In this document: in pieces, positions 42,496 to 50,809 of the stretch | Position numbering within the stretch: the first letter of the stretch is position 1 | How the letters are laid out: each line of letters begins with the position of its first letter | From: Psychrobacillus sp042885655 | GTDB lineage: Bacteria; Bacillota; Bacilli; Bacillales_A; Planococcaceae | NCBI RefSeq assembly: GCF_042885655.1 | Contig: NZ_JBHVRO010000004.1 | Span: forward strand, 124,001 to 188,000 | DNA length: 64,000 bases | Direction of reading: 5' to 3' | Translations under genes and position numbers: made by a program | Notes under the pieces: generated by a model | Databases searched by the model: none | Told to the model about the DNA's origin: nothing | What the model saw: the letters and a program-made list of their open reading frames with translations, nothing else

Positions 42496-43149
42496 ATGTT
42501 GGATTTTACTATTTTAGTTAATCATTTCGACATGTATTGGGAAGGCTTGAAAATTACGATTATTGCAAGTCTAATTGCATTAATTGCAAGTTTTATTATT
42601 GGAGCAATTGTTGCCGTTATGAGAATCACTCCAATAGCGCTGCTGCGCTGGTTCGGAACTGTATATGTAGAGTTTTTCCGTAACATTCCACTAGTTATCA
42701 TAGCTTTTTTCTTCTATATTGGAACTCCTGCTCTCGGTATAAAATTTTCTGGACTTGAAGCGGGAGCCATAGCGCTTTCCATCTATACGTCAGCTTTCAT
42801 TGCAGAAGCCATTCGCTCAGGTATTTTATCAGTGTCAAAAGGACAAATGGAGGCTGCAAGGTCTTCGGGTTTAACGTATATTCAAACAATGAGATTAATC
42901 ATATTGCCCCAAGCAATTAAAATTGTAATTCCTCCAATTGGCAACCAATTTATTAATTTAGTTAAAAATTCTTCTATTCTAGCGCTTATAGCGGGTACTG
43001 ATCTTATGTATCAAGCAGATCTCATTTCTGCTAAAACATATGTTGTATTTGATGTATACATATTTGTTGCATTATTCTATTTAGTGCTCACTGTTCCATT
43101 AAGTTTAGGTGTAGGATACCTTGAGAAACGTCTTGCTAATAGTTATTAA
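42496..43149 (+). CDS. Polar amino-acid ABC importer permease
   Basis: A 217-residue permease with five membrane segments. YWEGLKITIIASLIALIASF is the HAAT/PAAT family start, VEFFRNIPLVIIAFFFYIGT follows, and EAIRSGILSVSKGQMEAARS plus LPQAIKIVIPPIGNQFINLV form the EAA coupling loop that touches the ATPase. I start it at ATG 42496, 8 bases after GTGGGG; the open frame runs 12 codons upstream through the hairpin. It pairs with the next permease, 12 bases downstream. Confidence 0.9.
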   Translation: MLDFTILVNHFDMYWEGLKITIIASLIALIASFIIGAIVAVMRITPIALLRWFGTVYVEFFRNIPLVIIAFFFYIGTPALGIKFSGLEAGAIALSIYTSAFIAEAIRSGILSVSKGQMEAARSSGLTYIQTMRLIILPQAIKIVIPPIGNQFINLVKNSSILALIAGTDLMYQADLISAKTYVVFDVYIFVALFYLVLTVPLSLGVGYLEKRLANSY

Positions 43150-43161
43150 GGAGGTGTCATA

Positions 43162-43812
43162 ATGGACTTTATAGGTGCATATTCGCCACATAATTTAATG
43201 TTTCTTTTGGAAGGTTTTTATATAACATTAAAGGTTGCACTCATTTCAATTATCCTTAGTTTTATCCTAGGTGGATTAGTTGGAACTTTGCGATTTGCAA
43301 AAATTCCTATTCTATCAAAAATAATGGCTGTTATTGTAGAAACAATACGTAACTTGCCACTTTTGCTAATTATATTGTTTACTTATTTTGCACTTCCAGA
43401 GATAGGTATTAACCTAAGTATTACTATTTCCGCTATTGTGGCCCTAACTGTTTTTGAATCAGCTATGCTTGCAGAAATTGTTCGTGGTGGATTAAATTCC
43501 ATTGAAAAAGGACAAATGGAAGCAGCTCGTTCTTCTGGTCTTTCCTACGTTCAGGCGTTAAGGTTTATCATTTTACCACAAGCGCTTCGAAGAATGGTGC
43601 CGAATCTTGTTAGTCAATTTATTTCACTGCTTAAAGATACTTCTTTAGCGGTTGTGATAGCACTTCCTGAATTGCTTCATAATGCAAAAATTATTCAAGC
43701 GCAGGAAACAAAGTATGTAATTCCGATTTTCTTATTAATCGCACTAATGTATTTCATCGTCAATTATGCTTTGTCACTTATTGCAAGAAGACTAGAGATT
43801 AAGAATGCATAA
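43162..43812 (+). CDS. Polar amino-acid ABC importer permease, second subunit
   Basis: A 216-residue permease with five membrane segments, similar to the previous one. FLLEGFYITLKVALISIILS opens it, VETIRNLPLLLIILFTYFAL follows, and EIVRGGLNSIEKGQMEAARS with LPQALRRMVPNLVSQFISLL is the EAA loop. AAGGAGGTG precedes the ATG, 12 bases after the preceding stop. The two permeases form the membrane channel of the importer. A G-U-containing hairpin with a T run (43891-43925) ends the operon. Confidence 0.9.
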   Translation: MDFIGAYSPHNLMFLLEGFYITLKVALISIILSFILGGLVGTLRFAKIPILSKIMAVIVETIRNLPLLLIILFTYFALPEIGINLSITISAIVALTVFESAMLAEIVRGGLNSIEKGQMEAARSSGLSYVQALRFIILPQALRRMVPNLVSQFISLLKDTSLAVVIALPELLHNAKIIQAQETKYVIPIFLLIALMYFIVNYALSLIARRLEIKNA

Positions 43813-43890
43813 AAAATTAGTAGACATGTATATTCTCTTAGTAAATACGTTTTGGGTTATTACTAATTTAAAGTATTTTATCAAATATTG

Positions 43891-43925
43891 CAGTGTGAAC
43901 GAGTTTGTTCGCGCTGTTTTTATAT
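43891..43925 (+). terminator. Terminator of the amino-acid importer operon
   Basis: CAGTGTGAAC pairs with GTTCGCGCTG (two G-U pairs) and is followed by TTTTTA. Confidence 0.8.
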
Positions 43926-43972
43926 GGTAAGATTCATTTTATTGAAATTCAATTGGCAAAGAGGGAATATAG

Positions 43973-45367
43973 ATGGCGATTAAAAAGAAGAAGGATTTAG
44001 GAGGAAAGCTTAGTTTATTTCACTTGACCTGGCCAATTTTTCTAGAAGTATTTTTGTTTATGTTAATGGGGATAGCAGATACGTTTATGCTCAGTGCATT
44101 GTCTGATGATGCAGTATCGGGTGTCGGAGCAGCAAACCAATACATTCATATAGCAATATTAATATTAGAAGTAGTCGGAAATGGAGCTGCGATTGTTGTT
44201 TCGCAGTATTTAGGTTCAAAGCGATATGTAGAAGCGTCGAAAATTTCAGGATTAGCAGTGACGTTAAATTTAGGAGTTGGAATTGTACTAAGTATTGGCT
44301 TTATATTATTTTCTAAAAGTATGATGACCGCTATGAATTTACAGGCCGATGTATTACTTTTTGCGTATAAATACTTGTCGATTGTAGGCGGAGCTATTTT
44401 CCTGCAAGCCGTAATTAACGCTTTAGCGGCTATTATTCGTGTACATGGCTATACAAAGCAGACGATGTTTGTTTCGTTAGGCATGAATATTATTCATGTT
44501 TTAGGGAATTATATGTTGATTTTTGGAAAGTTTGGTTTCCCAGAACTAGGAGTTCAAGGAGCTGCGATTTCTTCAGTTGTTAGCAGAGCTATCGCACTTA
44601 TCGTTTTCTTTTGGTTGCTTTATCAAGTGATGGAGTATCGTGTAAAAGTGTACTATTATTTCACGGTGTCAAAAGAGTACATTCAAAAGATTTTAAAAAT
44701 TGGATTGCCATCTGCATTTGAACAAATTTTGTATCAAGGCTGTCAAATTGTATTCCTGTACTATGTAACTTATCTAGGAGCAGAGTCATTGGCTGCAAGG
44801 CAATATGCAGTTAATATATCAATGTTTACGTATTTATTTGCAATTGCGATAGGAATGGGCACTGCAATCATTGTTGGCAGGTTTGTAGGCGCTAACGAGA
44901 AAGATGAAGCATATAAATCTGTTTGGTCAAGTTTGAAATGGGCACTTCTCTTCACGTTATTGATGGTCACGATAGTTATGATTTTCCGAATTGGGTTAAT
45001 GAGTTTATTTACAGATAATGAACAAATAATAAAAATTGGAGCATCTGTATTAATCCTAAGTATACTTCTTGAAACGGGACGGACCATGAATATTGTGATT
45101 ATTAATTCATTGCGTGCTGCAGGAGATGCTAGCTTTCCCGTAGTGATAGGTGCTTTGTCGATGGTTATGATGAGTTTACCTTTAGGTTATTTTCTGGTTT
45201 TTAAATTGGACTTAGGACTACCTGGTATTTGGCTGGCAATCGCCACCGACGAATGGACACGTGCCACAATCATGTATTTCAGATGGAAAAGTCGAAGGTG
45301 GGAGAGATTCGCCCTCGTGCATCCTCAGGAAAATGAGAAAAGATCAAGTGAAAGCCGATCGTTATAA
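43973..45367 (+). CDS. MATE-family efflux transporter
   Basis: A 464-residue protein with twelve membrane segments in two related halves. LFHLTWPIFLEVFLFMLMGI and ADTFMLSALSDDAVSGVGAA are the classic MATE start, and the second half opens with IGLPSAFEQILYQGCQIVFL. MATE proteins export drugs or metabolites with Na+ or H+. AAAGAGGGAA precedes the ATG. Its last eight codons form one arm of the terminator hairpin, so the C-terminus (KRSSESRSL) is shaped by that structure. It is monocistronic. Confidence 0.9.
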   Translation: MAIKKKKDLGGKLSLFHLTWPIFLEVFLFMLMGIADTFMLSALSDDAVSGVGAANQYIHIAILILEVVGNGAAIVVSQYLGSKRYVEASKISGLAVTLNLGVGIVLSIGFILFSKSMMTAMNLQADVLLFAYKYLSIVGGAIFLQAVINALAAIIRVHGYTKQTMFVSLGMNIIHVLGNYMLIFGKFGFPELGVQGAAISSVVSRAIALIVFFWLLYQVMEYRVKVYYYFTVSKEYIQKILKIGLPSAFEQILYQGCQIVFLYYVTYLGAESLAARQYAVNISMFTYLFAIAIGMGTAIIVGRFVGANEKDEAYKSVWSSLKWALLFTLLMVTIVMIFRIGLMSLFTDNEQIIKIGASVLILSILLETGRTMNIVIINSLRAAGDASFPVVIGALSMVMMSLPLGYFLVFKLDLGLPGIWLAIATDEWTRATIMYFRWKSRRWERFALVHPQENEKRSSESRSL

Positions 45368-45393
45368 ACGATGCGGCTTTCCTTGATCTTTTT
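45338..45393. terminator. Long bidirectional terminator overlapping a gene end
   Basis: AAAGATCAAG...GAAAGCCG...TCGTT pairs with AACGA...CGGCTTTC...TTGATCTTT. The left arm codes for the end of the MATE protein; the right side serves the convergent aminotransferase gene. Confidence 0.88.
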
Positions 45394-45413
45394 CATTAGT
45401 ATAAGCATCTGAA

Positions 45414-46595
45414 TCAGATATAGGATGGAACTTCAATCTTTAATTTTTTCAACTGCTCAATCGCTTTTTTCAATATCTCCACGTCTTGTACGAGGGCTAC
45501 TCGAACGAAGCCAGCGCCTGCTGAACCAAACACAGTTCCAGGGACCATGACGACACCTGTTTGATCAATTGCTTCAAAGACAAAATCTTTATCTATCATG
45601 TCATATGGGTACTTTGCCCATACAAACATACCACCGTTTGAAGGAGTTACTGTCCAACCAATACTTTCCAGACCTTCGGATAATACTTTATGTCGCTCTG
45701 CAAATATTTTACGTAAACGTTCTGTGATTTCTTCCGCATTATTTAGTGCGGTTATCCCTGCTTCTTGGATAGGTCCGAAAATCCCAAAATCCAAATTTGA
45801 TTTTAGTTGCTTCATAATATCTATCATTTTTGCATTTCCAACTATATATGCAATGCGAGTACCTGCAAGACTAAAACTTTTTGATAAAGAGTTAATCTCC
45901 ATTCCAACCTCCATGGCTCCAGGTGTAGCTAGGAAGGTACAAGGAGCATTGCCAGAAAAGTAGAATTCGGAATAAGCAGCATCATGTAGAATAATGACAT
46001 TATATTTATTTGCGAATGCAACCACCTTTTCAAAAAAAGCTGAGTCTGGCATTGCTGGAACAGGGTTTCCAGGCAAGTTTAATATCATTATTTTCGATTT
46101 ATAAGCTACTTCAGCAGGTATCGAATCTAAGTCAGGTAAAAAATTATTTTCTTCTAATAGATTCATATAATATGGAACTGCTCCAGCTAGTTTAATACCG
46201 GCGTCATATGCAACATATCCTGGATTTGTCGTTAACACGTAATCTCCTTCATTACAAAATGCAATAGGTAGATGGACAAGACCTTCTTGGGATCCCATGG
46301 TCTGTAAAATCTCAGTTTGTGGATCAAGGATAACATTAGTACGCCGTTTATAATAATCTGCCACCGCTTCATAAAAACGTTTCGTGCCGCTAAGTGTATA
46401 GCCATATGTTGTTGATGAGTAGCTTTGTTCCGATAATACCTTTCTTGCTTTTTCATCGGGTGGCAGATCAGGGCTACCTAAGCTTAAATCATATAGTTCA
46501 AAACCTGCTGCTTTTTTAGCTGCGGCTGCTGCTTTTAAATCACCGAAAATAGCAGGTTCAAATATAGACATTTTTCTAGATGGTTCGATAATCAA
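45414..46595 (-). CDS. PLP-dependent aminotransferase class I/II, DapL-like group
   Basis: A 393-residue fold-type I aminotransferase. EPAIFGDLKAAAAAKKAAG and LYDLSLGSPDLPPDEKARKV resemble the start of LL-diaminopimelate-type and related aminotransferases. TMGSQEGLVHLPIAFCNEGD binds cofactor phosphate, ILHDAAYSEFYF has the Asp and Tyr that contact the ring, and NSLSKSFSLAGTRIAYIVGN holds the Schiff-base Lys. It starts with TTG 46595, 9 bases after AGGAG. It stands alone behind the shared terminator. It exchanges an amino group between an amino acid and a keto acid; the substrates are not certain. Confidence 0.87.
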   Translation of the reverse strand: MIIEPSRKMSIFEPAIFGDLKAAAAAKKAAGFELYDLSLGSPDLPPDEKARKVLSEQSYSSTTYGYTLSGTKRFYEAVADYYKRRTNVILDPQTEILQTMGSQEGLVHLPIAFCNEGDYVLTTNPGYVAYDAGIKLAGAVPYYMNLLEENNFLPDLDSIPAEVAYKSKIMILNLPGNPVPAMPDSAFFEKVVAFANKYNVIILHDAAYSEFYFSGNAPCTFLATPGAMEVGMEINSLSKSFSLAGTRIAYIVGNAKMIDIMKQLKSNLDFGIFGPIQEAGITALNNAEEITERLRKIFAERHKVLSEGLESIGWTVTPSNGGMFVWAKYPYDMIDKDFVFEAIDQTGVVMVPGTVFGSAGAGFVRVALVQDVEILKKAIEQLKKLKIEVPSYI

Positions 46596-46697
46596 TTAAA
46601 AGCACTCCTCGCTAGCAAAATAAATTTATCATTTATTCTATCACAAATAAAACTAATATTGCGAAAAATATCAAATGCAATATATTAGATGTTATGA

Positions 46698-47069
46698 CTA
46701 TTTTGTGAATAGTGAATAACCCCAATAAATACATATGATCCAGAGGAAAATAATAATAGTGCCAGCTATCCAATTATTCTTTTTCACTTTCTCCGATTCT
46801 TCCGCTAATAATCGACATTCTAACAGTATCTGGTCAGGTATCAGTTTTAAAATAATTGTAATAGCTAAAGGAATGAGAATAATATCATCTAAATAACCAA
46901 GAACAGGAATGAAATCAGGAATTAAGTCAATTGGACTGAATGCATATGCAACAACTAATATAGAAATTAGTTTTATATAAAGAGGTAACTTTGGATGTTT
47001 ATATGCCTCCACTAATACAAAAATGTCTTGTTTTATCTTTTTTGCATGTGCTTTTATGTTAGCAATCAC
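46698..47069 (-). CDS. DUF1232 (YkvA-like) membrane protein
   Basis: A 123-residue protein with about three hydrophobic stretches. The family core is LPLYIKLISILVVAYAFSPI and DLIPDFIPVLGYLDDIILIP, the P-x-D-L-I-P-D-x-I-P motif that defines DUF1232. A last membrane segment lies at the C-terminus (WIAGTIIIFLWIICIYWGYS). The function of the family is unknown. AAGGAGATT precedes the ATG. It is divergent from tatA and unlinked to the aminotransferase gene by any visible operon structure. Confidence 0.85.
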   Translation of the reverse strand: MIANIKAHAKKIKQDIFVLVEAYKHPKLPLYIKLISILVVAYAFSPIDLIPDFIPVLGYLDDIILIPLAITIILKLIPDQILLECRLLAEESEKVKKNNWIAGTIIIFLWIICIYWGYSLFTK

Positions 47070-47305
47070 TCTATAATCTCCTTATATCATTATAAAACAA
47101 GTATACATATTGTTCGATTCTCATGTAAAAGTTGAGCTAATTAATAGTTAAAGGTCGCAACCAAAAATTCAATGAGATTTGGTTAAAAAATGCAATGAAT
47201 GAGTATAATTTGTAATGAAGGAAGACAATAATATTACAAATGCTATCAACTTAACTATTGCATATGCCATCGGATTAATAAAAATAGGTATTGGGAGGAA
47301 TTATC

Positions 47306-47491
47306 CTGACAAACATTGGAGTACCAGGTTTAGTAATTATTTTAGTTATCGCTTTAATTGTCTTTGGTCCTGCAAAACTACCTCAGTTAGGAAAAGCTGC
47401 CGGTGAAACGTTAAGAGAATTCAAAAAGTCAACAAAGGATATTGTTGACAACGTAACAGAGGATTTTAAAAAAGAAGATAAAGATAAATAA
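47306..47491 (+). CDS. tatA: Sec-independent (Tat) translocase subunit TatA, unusual start
   Basis: About 61 residues. One membrane helix (VPGLVIILVIALIVFG) is followed by the hinge FGPAKLPQLGKAAGETLREF and an acidic-basic amphipathic tail, the whole plan of TatA, which forms the pore for folded proteins. The start is a puzzle. The GGGAGG site (47293-47298) is followed at 7 bases by CTG 47306, and TNIGVPGL then matches other TatA starts. The nearest regular codon is TTG 47291, which overlaps the ribosome site and would add five residues. ATG is absent. A terminator touches the stop. Confidence 0.85.
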   Translation: MTNIGVPGLVIILVIALIVFGPAKLPQLGKAAGETLREFKKSTKDIVDNVTEDFKKEDKDK

Positions 47492-47521
47492 AAAAAGCCG
47501 ACAATAATCGGCTTTTTTTTA
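47491..47521 (+). terminator. Terminator after tatA
   Basis: AAAAAGCCGA pairs with TCGGCTTTTT around 6 bases and is followed by T8. Confidence 0.92.
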
Positions 47522-47557
47522 TTAAGGTGAAAAAATAAAAATCGCTTTAGTAGACGT

Positions 47558-47596
47558 GGAATCCCTTAGCGATATAGCGAGTTGCTAAGGGATTCC
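47558..47596. repeat. 13-bp perfect inverted repeat downstream of ribokinase gene
   Basis: GGAATCCCTTAGC and GCTAAGGGATTCC flank a 13-base loop, just after the end of the ribokinase gene. Neither side has a T run (the plus side is followed by C6), so it is not a normal terminator; it could still end or protect the leftward transcript. Confidence 0.6.
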
Positions 47597-47602
47597 CCCC
47601 AC

Positions 47603-48493
47603 TTATTTATTTAAAAAGGACAATGGAATGGTCGGTTGTGCTCCCATTTGAGTAACAACGAATGCAGCAACTTCGGATGCATATAGGATACTCTCTTTCA
47701 AGGAGTGTCCTTTACATAACCCTACAGCTAACGCCCCGTTAAATGCATCGCCAGCCCCAGTAGTATCTTTTGCATCTACTCGATTTGGTTGTATACGGCC
47801 ATGTTCATGCCTATTCATATAATACGCACCTTTTCCCCCTAAAGTAACAACTACTGCTCCAACCCCTTTTTGGAGTAATGAGGAGCATGCTTGATAAAGA
47901 TCTGCATCGGTTTCGGTTTTCAGCCCAGTTAATACTTCTAATTCTGTTTCATTTGGCGTTAATATGGAAACTTTACTTAATAAAGAATCGCTAATTTCTT
48001 GTGCAGGAGCAGGATTTAATATAATTGGTATACCTTTTTGTGCGGCAATATTAGCTGCAAGCTCTACTGCTGGCATTGGAATCTCCAATTGTAGAAGTAG
48101 AGCATTACTCGCTTCTATTTTATCTCTCTCAGATTGAATCTGTTCGGTTGTCACAAGAAAATTTGCTCCAGCAAATAGTACAATCGAATTTTCCCCTGAA
48201 TCTGCTACTTGAATTATCGCTTGACCAGTTAATCCAACTTTCTTGATAGCTGCAGTATTTACTCTTTTAGTTTGTAGGTTTTGCAAGGCTTGATCACCGA
48301 AAACATCTACTCCCACATTCCCTATAAAGTTAACATCTGCTCCTAATTGCCCAGCAGTTACTGCTTGGTTTGCTCCTTTTCCCCCAAAAAATACATCATG
48401 ATTTGTACTGTGTAATGTTTCTCCTGCTTTTACAATATGGGGAACTCGATACACAAGATCCATATTGATGCTCCCTACGACGGCTATATTCAT
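47603..48493 (-). CDS. rbsK: Ribokinase
   Basis: A 296-residue PfkB-family kinase that phosphorylates ribose to ribose 5-phosphate. The two signatures are clear: DVFFGGKGANQAVTAGQLGA near residue 38 and DTTGAGDAFNGALAVG, where the Asp of GAGD is the catalytic base. SINMDLVYRVPHIVKAGET is the usual start. AAGGAG lies before the ATG. It follows the nucleoside hydrolase gene in an operon headed by a LacI-type regulator, so its ribose would come from nucleosides rather than only from outside; no ribose ABC importer is next to it. Confidence 0.95.
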   Translation of the reverse strand: MNIAVVGSINMDLVYRVPHIVKAGETLHSTNHDVFFGGKGANQAVTAGQLGADVNFIGNVGVDVFGDQALQNLQTKRVNTAAIKKVGLTGQAIIQVADSGENSIVLFAGANFLVTTEQIQSERDKIEASNALLLQLEIPMPAVELAANIAAQKGIPIILNPAPAQEISDSLLSKVSILTPNETELEVLTGLKTETDADLYQACSSLLQKGVGAVVVTLGGKGAYYMNRHEHGRIQPNRVDAKDTTGAGDAFNGALAVGLCKGHSLKESILYASEVAAFVVTQMGAQPTIPLSFLNK

Positions 48494-48546
48494 GAATTAT
48501 TTTGCTCCTTTCCATATGAGCTATTGCAAGAGGTTTAACATACTTC

Positions 48547-49503
48547 TTATCCGATTTGTTGGCTCATTACTTTAACGGCGTTCAGAAATTGCTCGAGGAA
48601 CTTCTCTCTTTGAACCGTATGCAATACTTTCACATTATGAGGAAGACCAGTTCGTTGAGAATAATCTACAACCGTTGTTCCCGCTGTGAGTCTTCCTTCT
48701 AGTTCTACTGCCACATAGCAGTCATCCCCTTCAAATAGCTCAGGTGTTAATACGTAAGACACTGCGCATAAATCATGTAAACGAATCTGACCTTCAAAAT
48801 TAGGGGTATGGAAAGCTGTTTGCTTTGCTGTATGGATGTAAAAACGAAGCATTGTAGCAACCTTATGTGCAAATTCAGATCCAATTGCTTCAATTTCATC
48901 TAATTCTTCTATTGTAACGTAAGCTTTATGAGTAACATCAAGTCCACTCATTACAATAGGAATTCCGGAACGAAAAACAATATCTGCTGCATGAGGATCG
49001 ACGTACACATTAAACTCTGCAGTTGGTGACATATTTCCACCAACAGCGGCGCCGCCCATATAGGAAATGTATTTAATTTTCGATTTTACTTCTGGATGTG
49101 CTAATAGAAGTGCACCTACGTTTGTAAGTGGACCAGTTGCAATGAGAATTATTTGCTCGTCACTAGTTAAAAGTGTTTCTTTCATCGCTTCAACTGCTGT
49201 TCGATTACTTAACTTGAGAGTAGGCTCAGGAAAGTGAACGTCCCCAAGTCCATTGTCCCCATGTACTTCATCTGCAATTTCAAGTTTGCGGAAAAATGGC
49301 TTATCTAAACCTCTAGCAACTTCGATATTTTTTTTCATATAACTAGTAAAAGCAAGTGCATTGTAAATCGTTTTTTCTTGCGTTTGGTTTCCTGGTTCTG
49401 TTGAGATTAACTTAATATCTAATTCCGGATTTGCAAAAGCAAGAGTTAGTGCCATTACGTCATCAATACCAGGATCACAATCAATAATTACTGGGATGGT
49501 CAT
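48547..49503 (-). CDS. Inosine-uridine-preferring nucleoside hydrolase family
   Basis: A 318-residue nucleoside hydrolase. VIIDCDPGIDDVMALTLAFA at the start holds the D-x-D-x-x-x-D-D calcium site that defines the family; ATGPLTNVGALLLAHPEV and VYVDPHAADIVFRSGIPIVM are also typical. It splits ribonucleosides into base and ribose. I start it at ATG 49503, 7 bases after GAGGTG; an ATG 15 bases earlier overlaps the ribosome site. The start lies 11 bases after the stop of the LacI regulator gene. With ribokinase downstream, the pair salvages nucleosides. Confidence 0.92.
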   Translation of the reverse strand: MTIPVIIDCDPGIDDVMALTLAFANPELDIKLISTEPGNQTQEKTIYNALAFTSYMKKNIEVARGLDKPFFRKLEIADEVHGDNGLGDVHFPEPTLKLSNRTAVEAMKETLLTSDEQIILIATGPLTNVGALLLAHPEVKSKIKYISYMGGAAVGGNMSPTAEFNVYVDPHAADIVFRSGIPIVMSGLDVTHKAYVTIEELDEIEAIGSEFAHKVATMLRFYIHTAKQTAFHTPNFEGQIRLHDLCAVSYVLTPELFEGDDCYVAVELEGRLTAGTTVVDYSQRTGLPHNVKVLHTVQREKFLEQFLNAVKVMSQQIG

Positions 49504-49514
49504 TTCATTACACC

Positions 49515-50519
49515 TCATTTTATTTTTTTCGTACTTTCTCTAACGATTAAAGCAGGTTCAAAAACTACTCCATCAGATGAATTGTTTTCAATTTCATTTA
49601 TGAGTAGTTCTATTGCTTTTCTTCCCATTTCATATGTACCTTGTCTAACAGTAGTTAGTTTTGGGATTAAAGCAGTTACTAAAGGAATATCATCAAAACC
49701 GACGATGGACAGTTGTTCCGGAATTTGGATACCTAGTTCATGAGCAGCCTGATAAATACCACATGCCATTAAGTCATTGCTGGCAAATATTGCAGTCACG
49801 GAGTTATTCTGTAGAAATTTCTTTGCTATTAGATAAGCTAGTTCCATTTGAAAGTCACCAACTAAGATAAATGATTTAGGAAGCTCTATAGTAGCTTCTG
49901 TTAAGGCACGTTGAAATCCAGAAAGACGTTGTTGTGAATTCAGAATCTCTAATGGTCCTGTCATACATGCAATTTTAGTGTGGCCTAAGTCAGTCAAATG
50001 CTTTCCAGCAATATACCCTCCTTTTTCGTTGTCTAAAAAAACACCGGAGTGGTTACTTGCTTCCTCGCCACGGTCAAATAATACATATGGTATCTTTCCG
50101 CTCTCCAATTGATCTTTGCTAGTATGAGATAGCCGACTCATACTTGAAAGTAAAATCCCATCAACTTGTTGTTCTTGCAACAATCGTAAATAGTTTTCTT
50201 CTTTTTTTGATTGATCATCTGAATTACAAATGATGAGGCTATAGTTTCTTTGATTTGCCTCATCTTCAGCACCTCTGCAAAGCTCTGGAAAAAAAGGATT
50301 GGAGATATTAGGGACGATTAACCCAAGCATATTGGAACGCTTTGTCACTAGACCACGTGCTAACTTATTTGGTTGGTAATTTAACTCTTCCATTACTTGC
50401 AAAACTTTTTCACGTGTTTCTTTTGACATACCTTCTGCTTTATTATTTAATACTCTAGAAACAGTAGTAATTGAAACACCTGCTTCTCTTGCGATATCCT
50501 TAATTGTTAATCTTCCCAT
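49515..50519 (-). CDS. LacI-family regulator (RbsR-like)
   Basis: A 334-residue LacI/GalR regulator. TIKDIAREAGVSITTVSRVL is the HTH, with the hinge helix ELNYQPNKLARGLVTKRSN; the rest is a periplasmic-binding-like sugar sensor (LGLIVPNISNPFFPELCRGA, CSVIFDD-like strands and IVGFDDIPLVTALIPKLTTV). It is the first gene of the operon with nucleoside hydrolase and ribokinase, so ribose or a nucleoside is the likely inducer. Two tandem A4CGT4 operators lie just upstream, implying that it controls its own operon. Confidence 0.92.
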   Translation of the reverse strand: MGRLTIKDIAREAGVSITTVSRVLNNKAEGMSKETREKVLQVMEELNYQPNKLARGLVTKRSNMLGLIVPNISNPFFPELCRGAEDEANQRNYSLIICNSDDQSKKEENYLRLLQEQQVDGILLSSMSRLSHTSKDQLESGKIPYVLFDRGEEASNHSGVFLDNEKGGYIAGKHLTDLGHTKIACMTGPLEILNSQQRLSGFQRALTEATIELPKSFILVGDFQMELAYLIAKKFLQNNSVTAIFASNDLMACGIYQAAHELGIQIPEQLSIVGFDDIPLVTALIPKLTTVRQGTYEMGRKAIELLINEIENNSSDGVVFEPALIVRESTKKIK

Positions 50520-50546
50520 ATATGTATCACCTATTCCTTTAGTTAG

Positions 50547-50571
50547 GAAAACGTTTTACGAAAACGTTTTC
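50547..50571. promoter_or_regulatory. Tandem LacI-type operators
   Basis: GAAAACGTTTT (50547-50557) and GAAAACGTTTTC (50560-50571) are two near-identical palindromes with centres 13 bp apart. They lie 28 bp upstream of the LacI-type gene and have the central CG typical of this family. Confidence 0.8.
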
Positions 50572-50751
50572 TCTAATTAGTATATAGAATATTGTAGGCG
50601 TGTTGTTTTGTCAATTTATATTTGTCCTGTCTTGTGATTGACTTAAAGTCTACTCAATTGTGTATCAGAAAAACAGCATATTTAAAAGGGTAATTAAAAT
50701 GAAAATATGATAGAGGATAGTACAAAAGGAAAGAAATATGATAAGATAAAC

Positions 50752-50768
50752 TTAGTAACTGGTACTAA
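50752..50768. promoter_or_regulatory. FapR box
   Basis: TTAGTAACTGGTACTAA is a 17-bp near-palindrome that matches the known FapR operator type TTAGTACCTGGTACTAA with one change. It lies 42 bp upstream of fabI, as expected for malonyl-CoA-responsive control of fatty acid synthesis. Confidence 0.85.
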
Positions 50769-50809
50769 TAATAGGTATAGTATATCTCGATAATAAATTG
50801 GAGGTTCTT

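Noticed and set aside
47215..47406. 63-codon open frame overlapping the start of tatA
   Set aside because: It has no clear ribosome site, lies in another frame and has no recognisable content; tatA explains the region.
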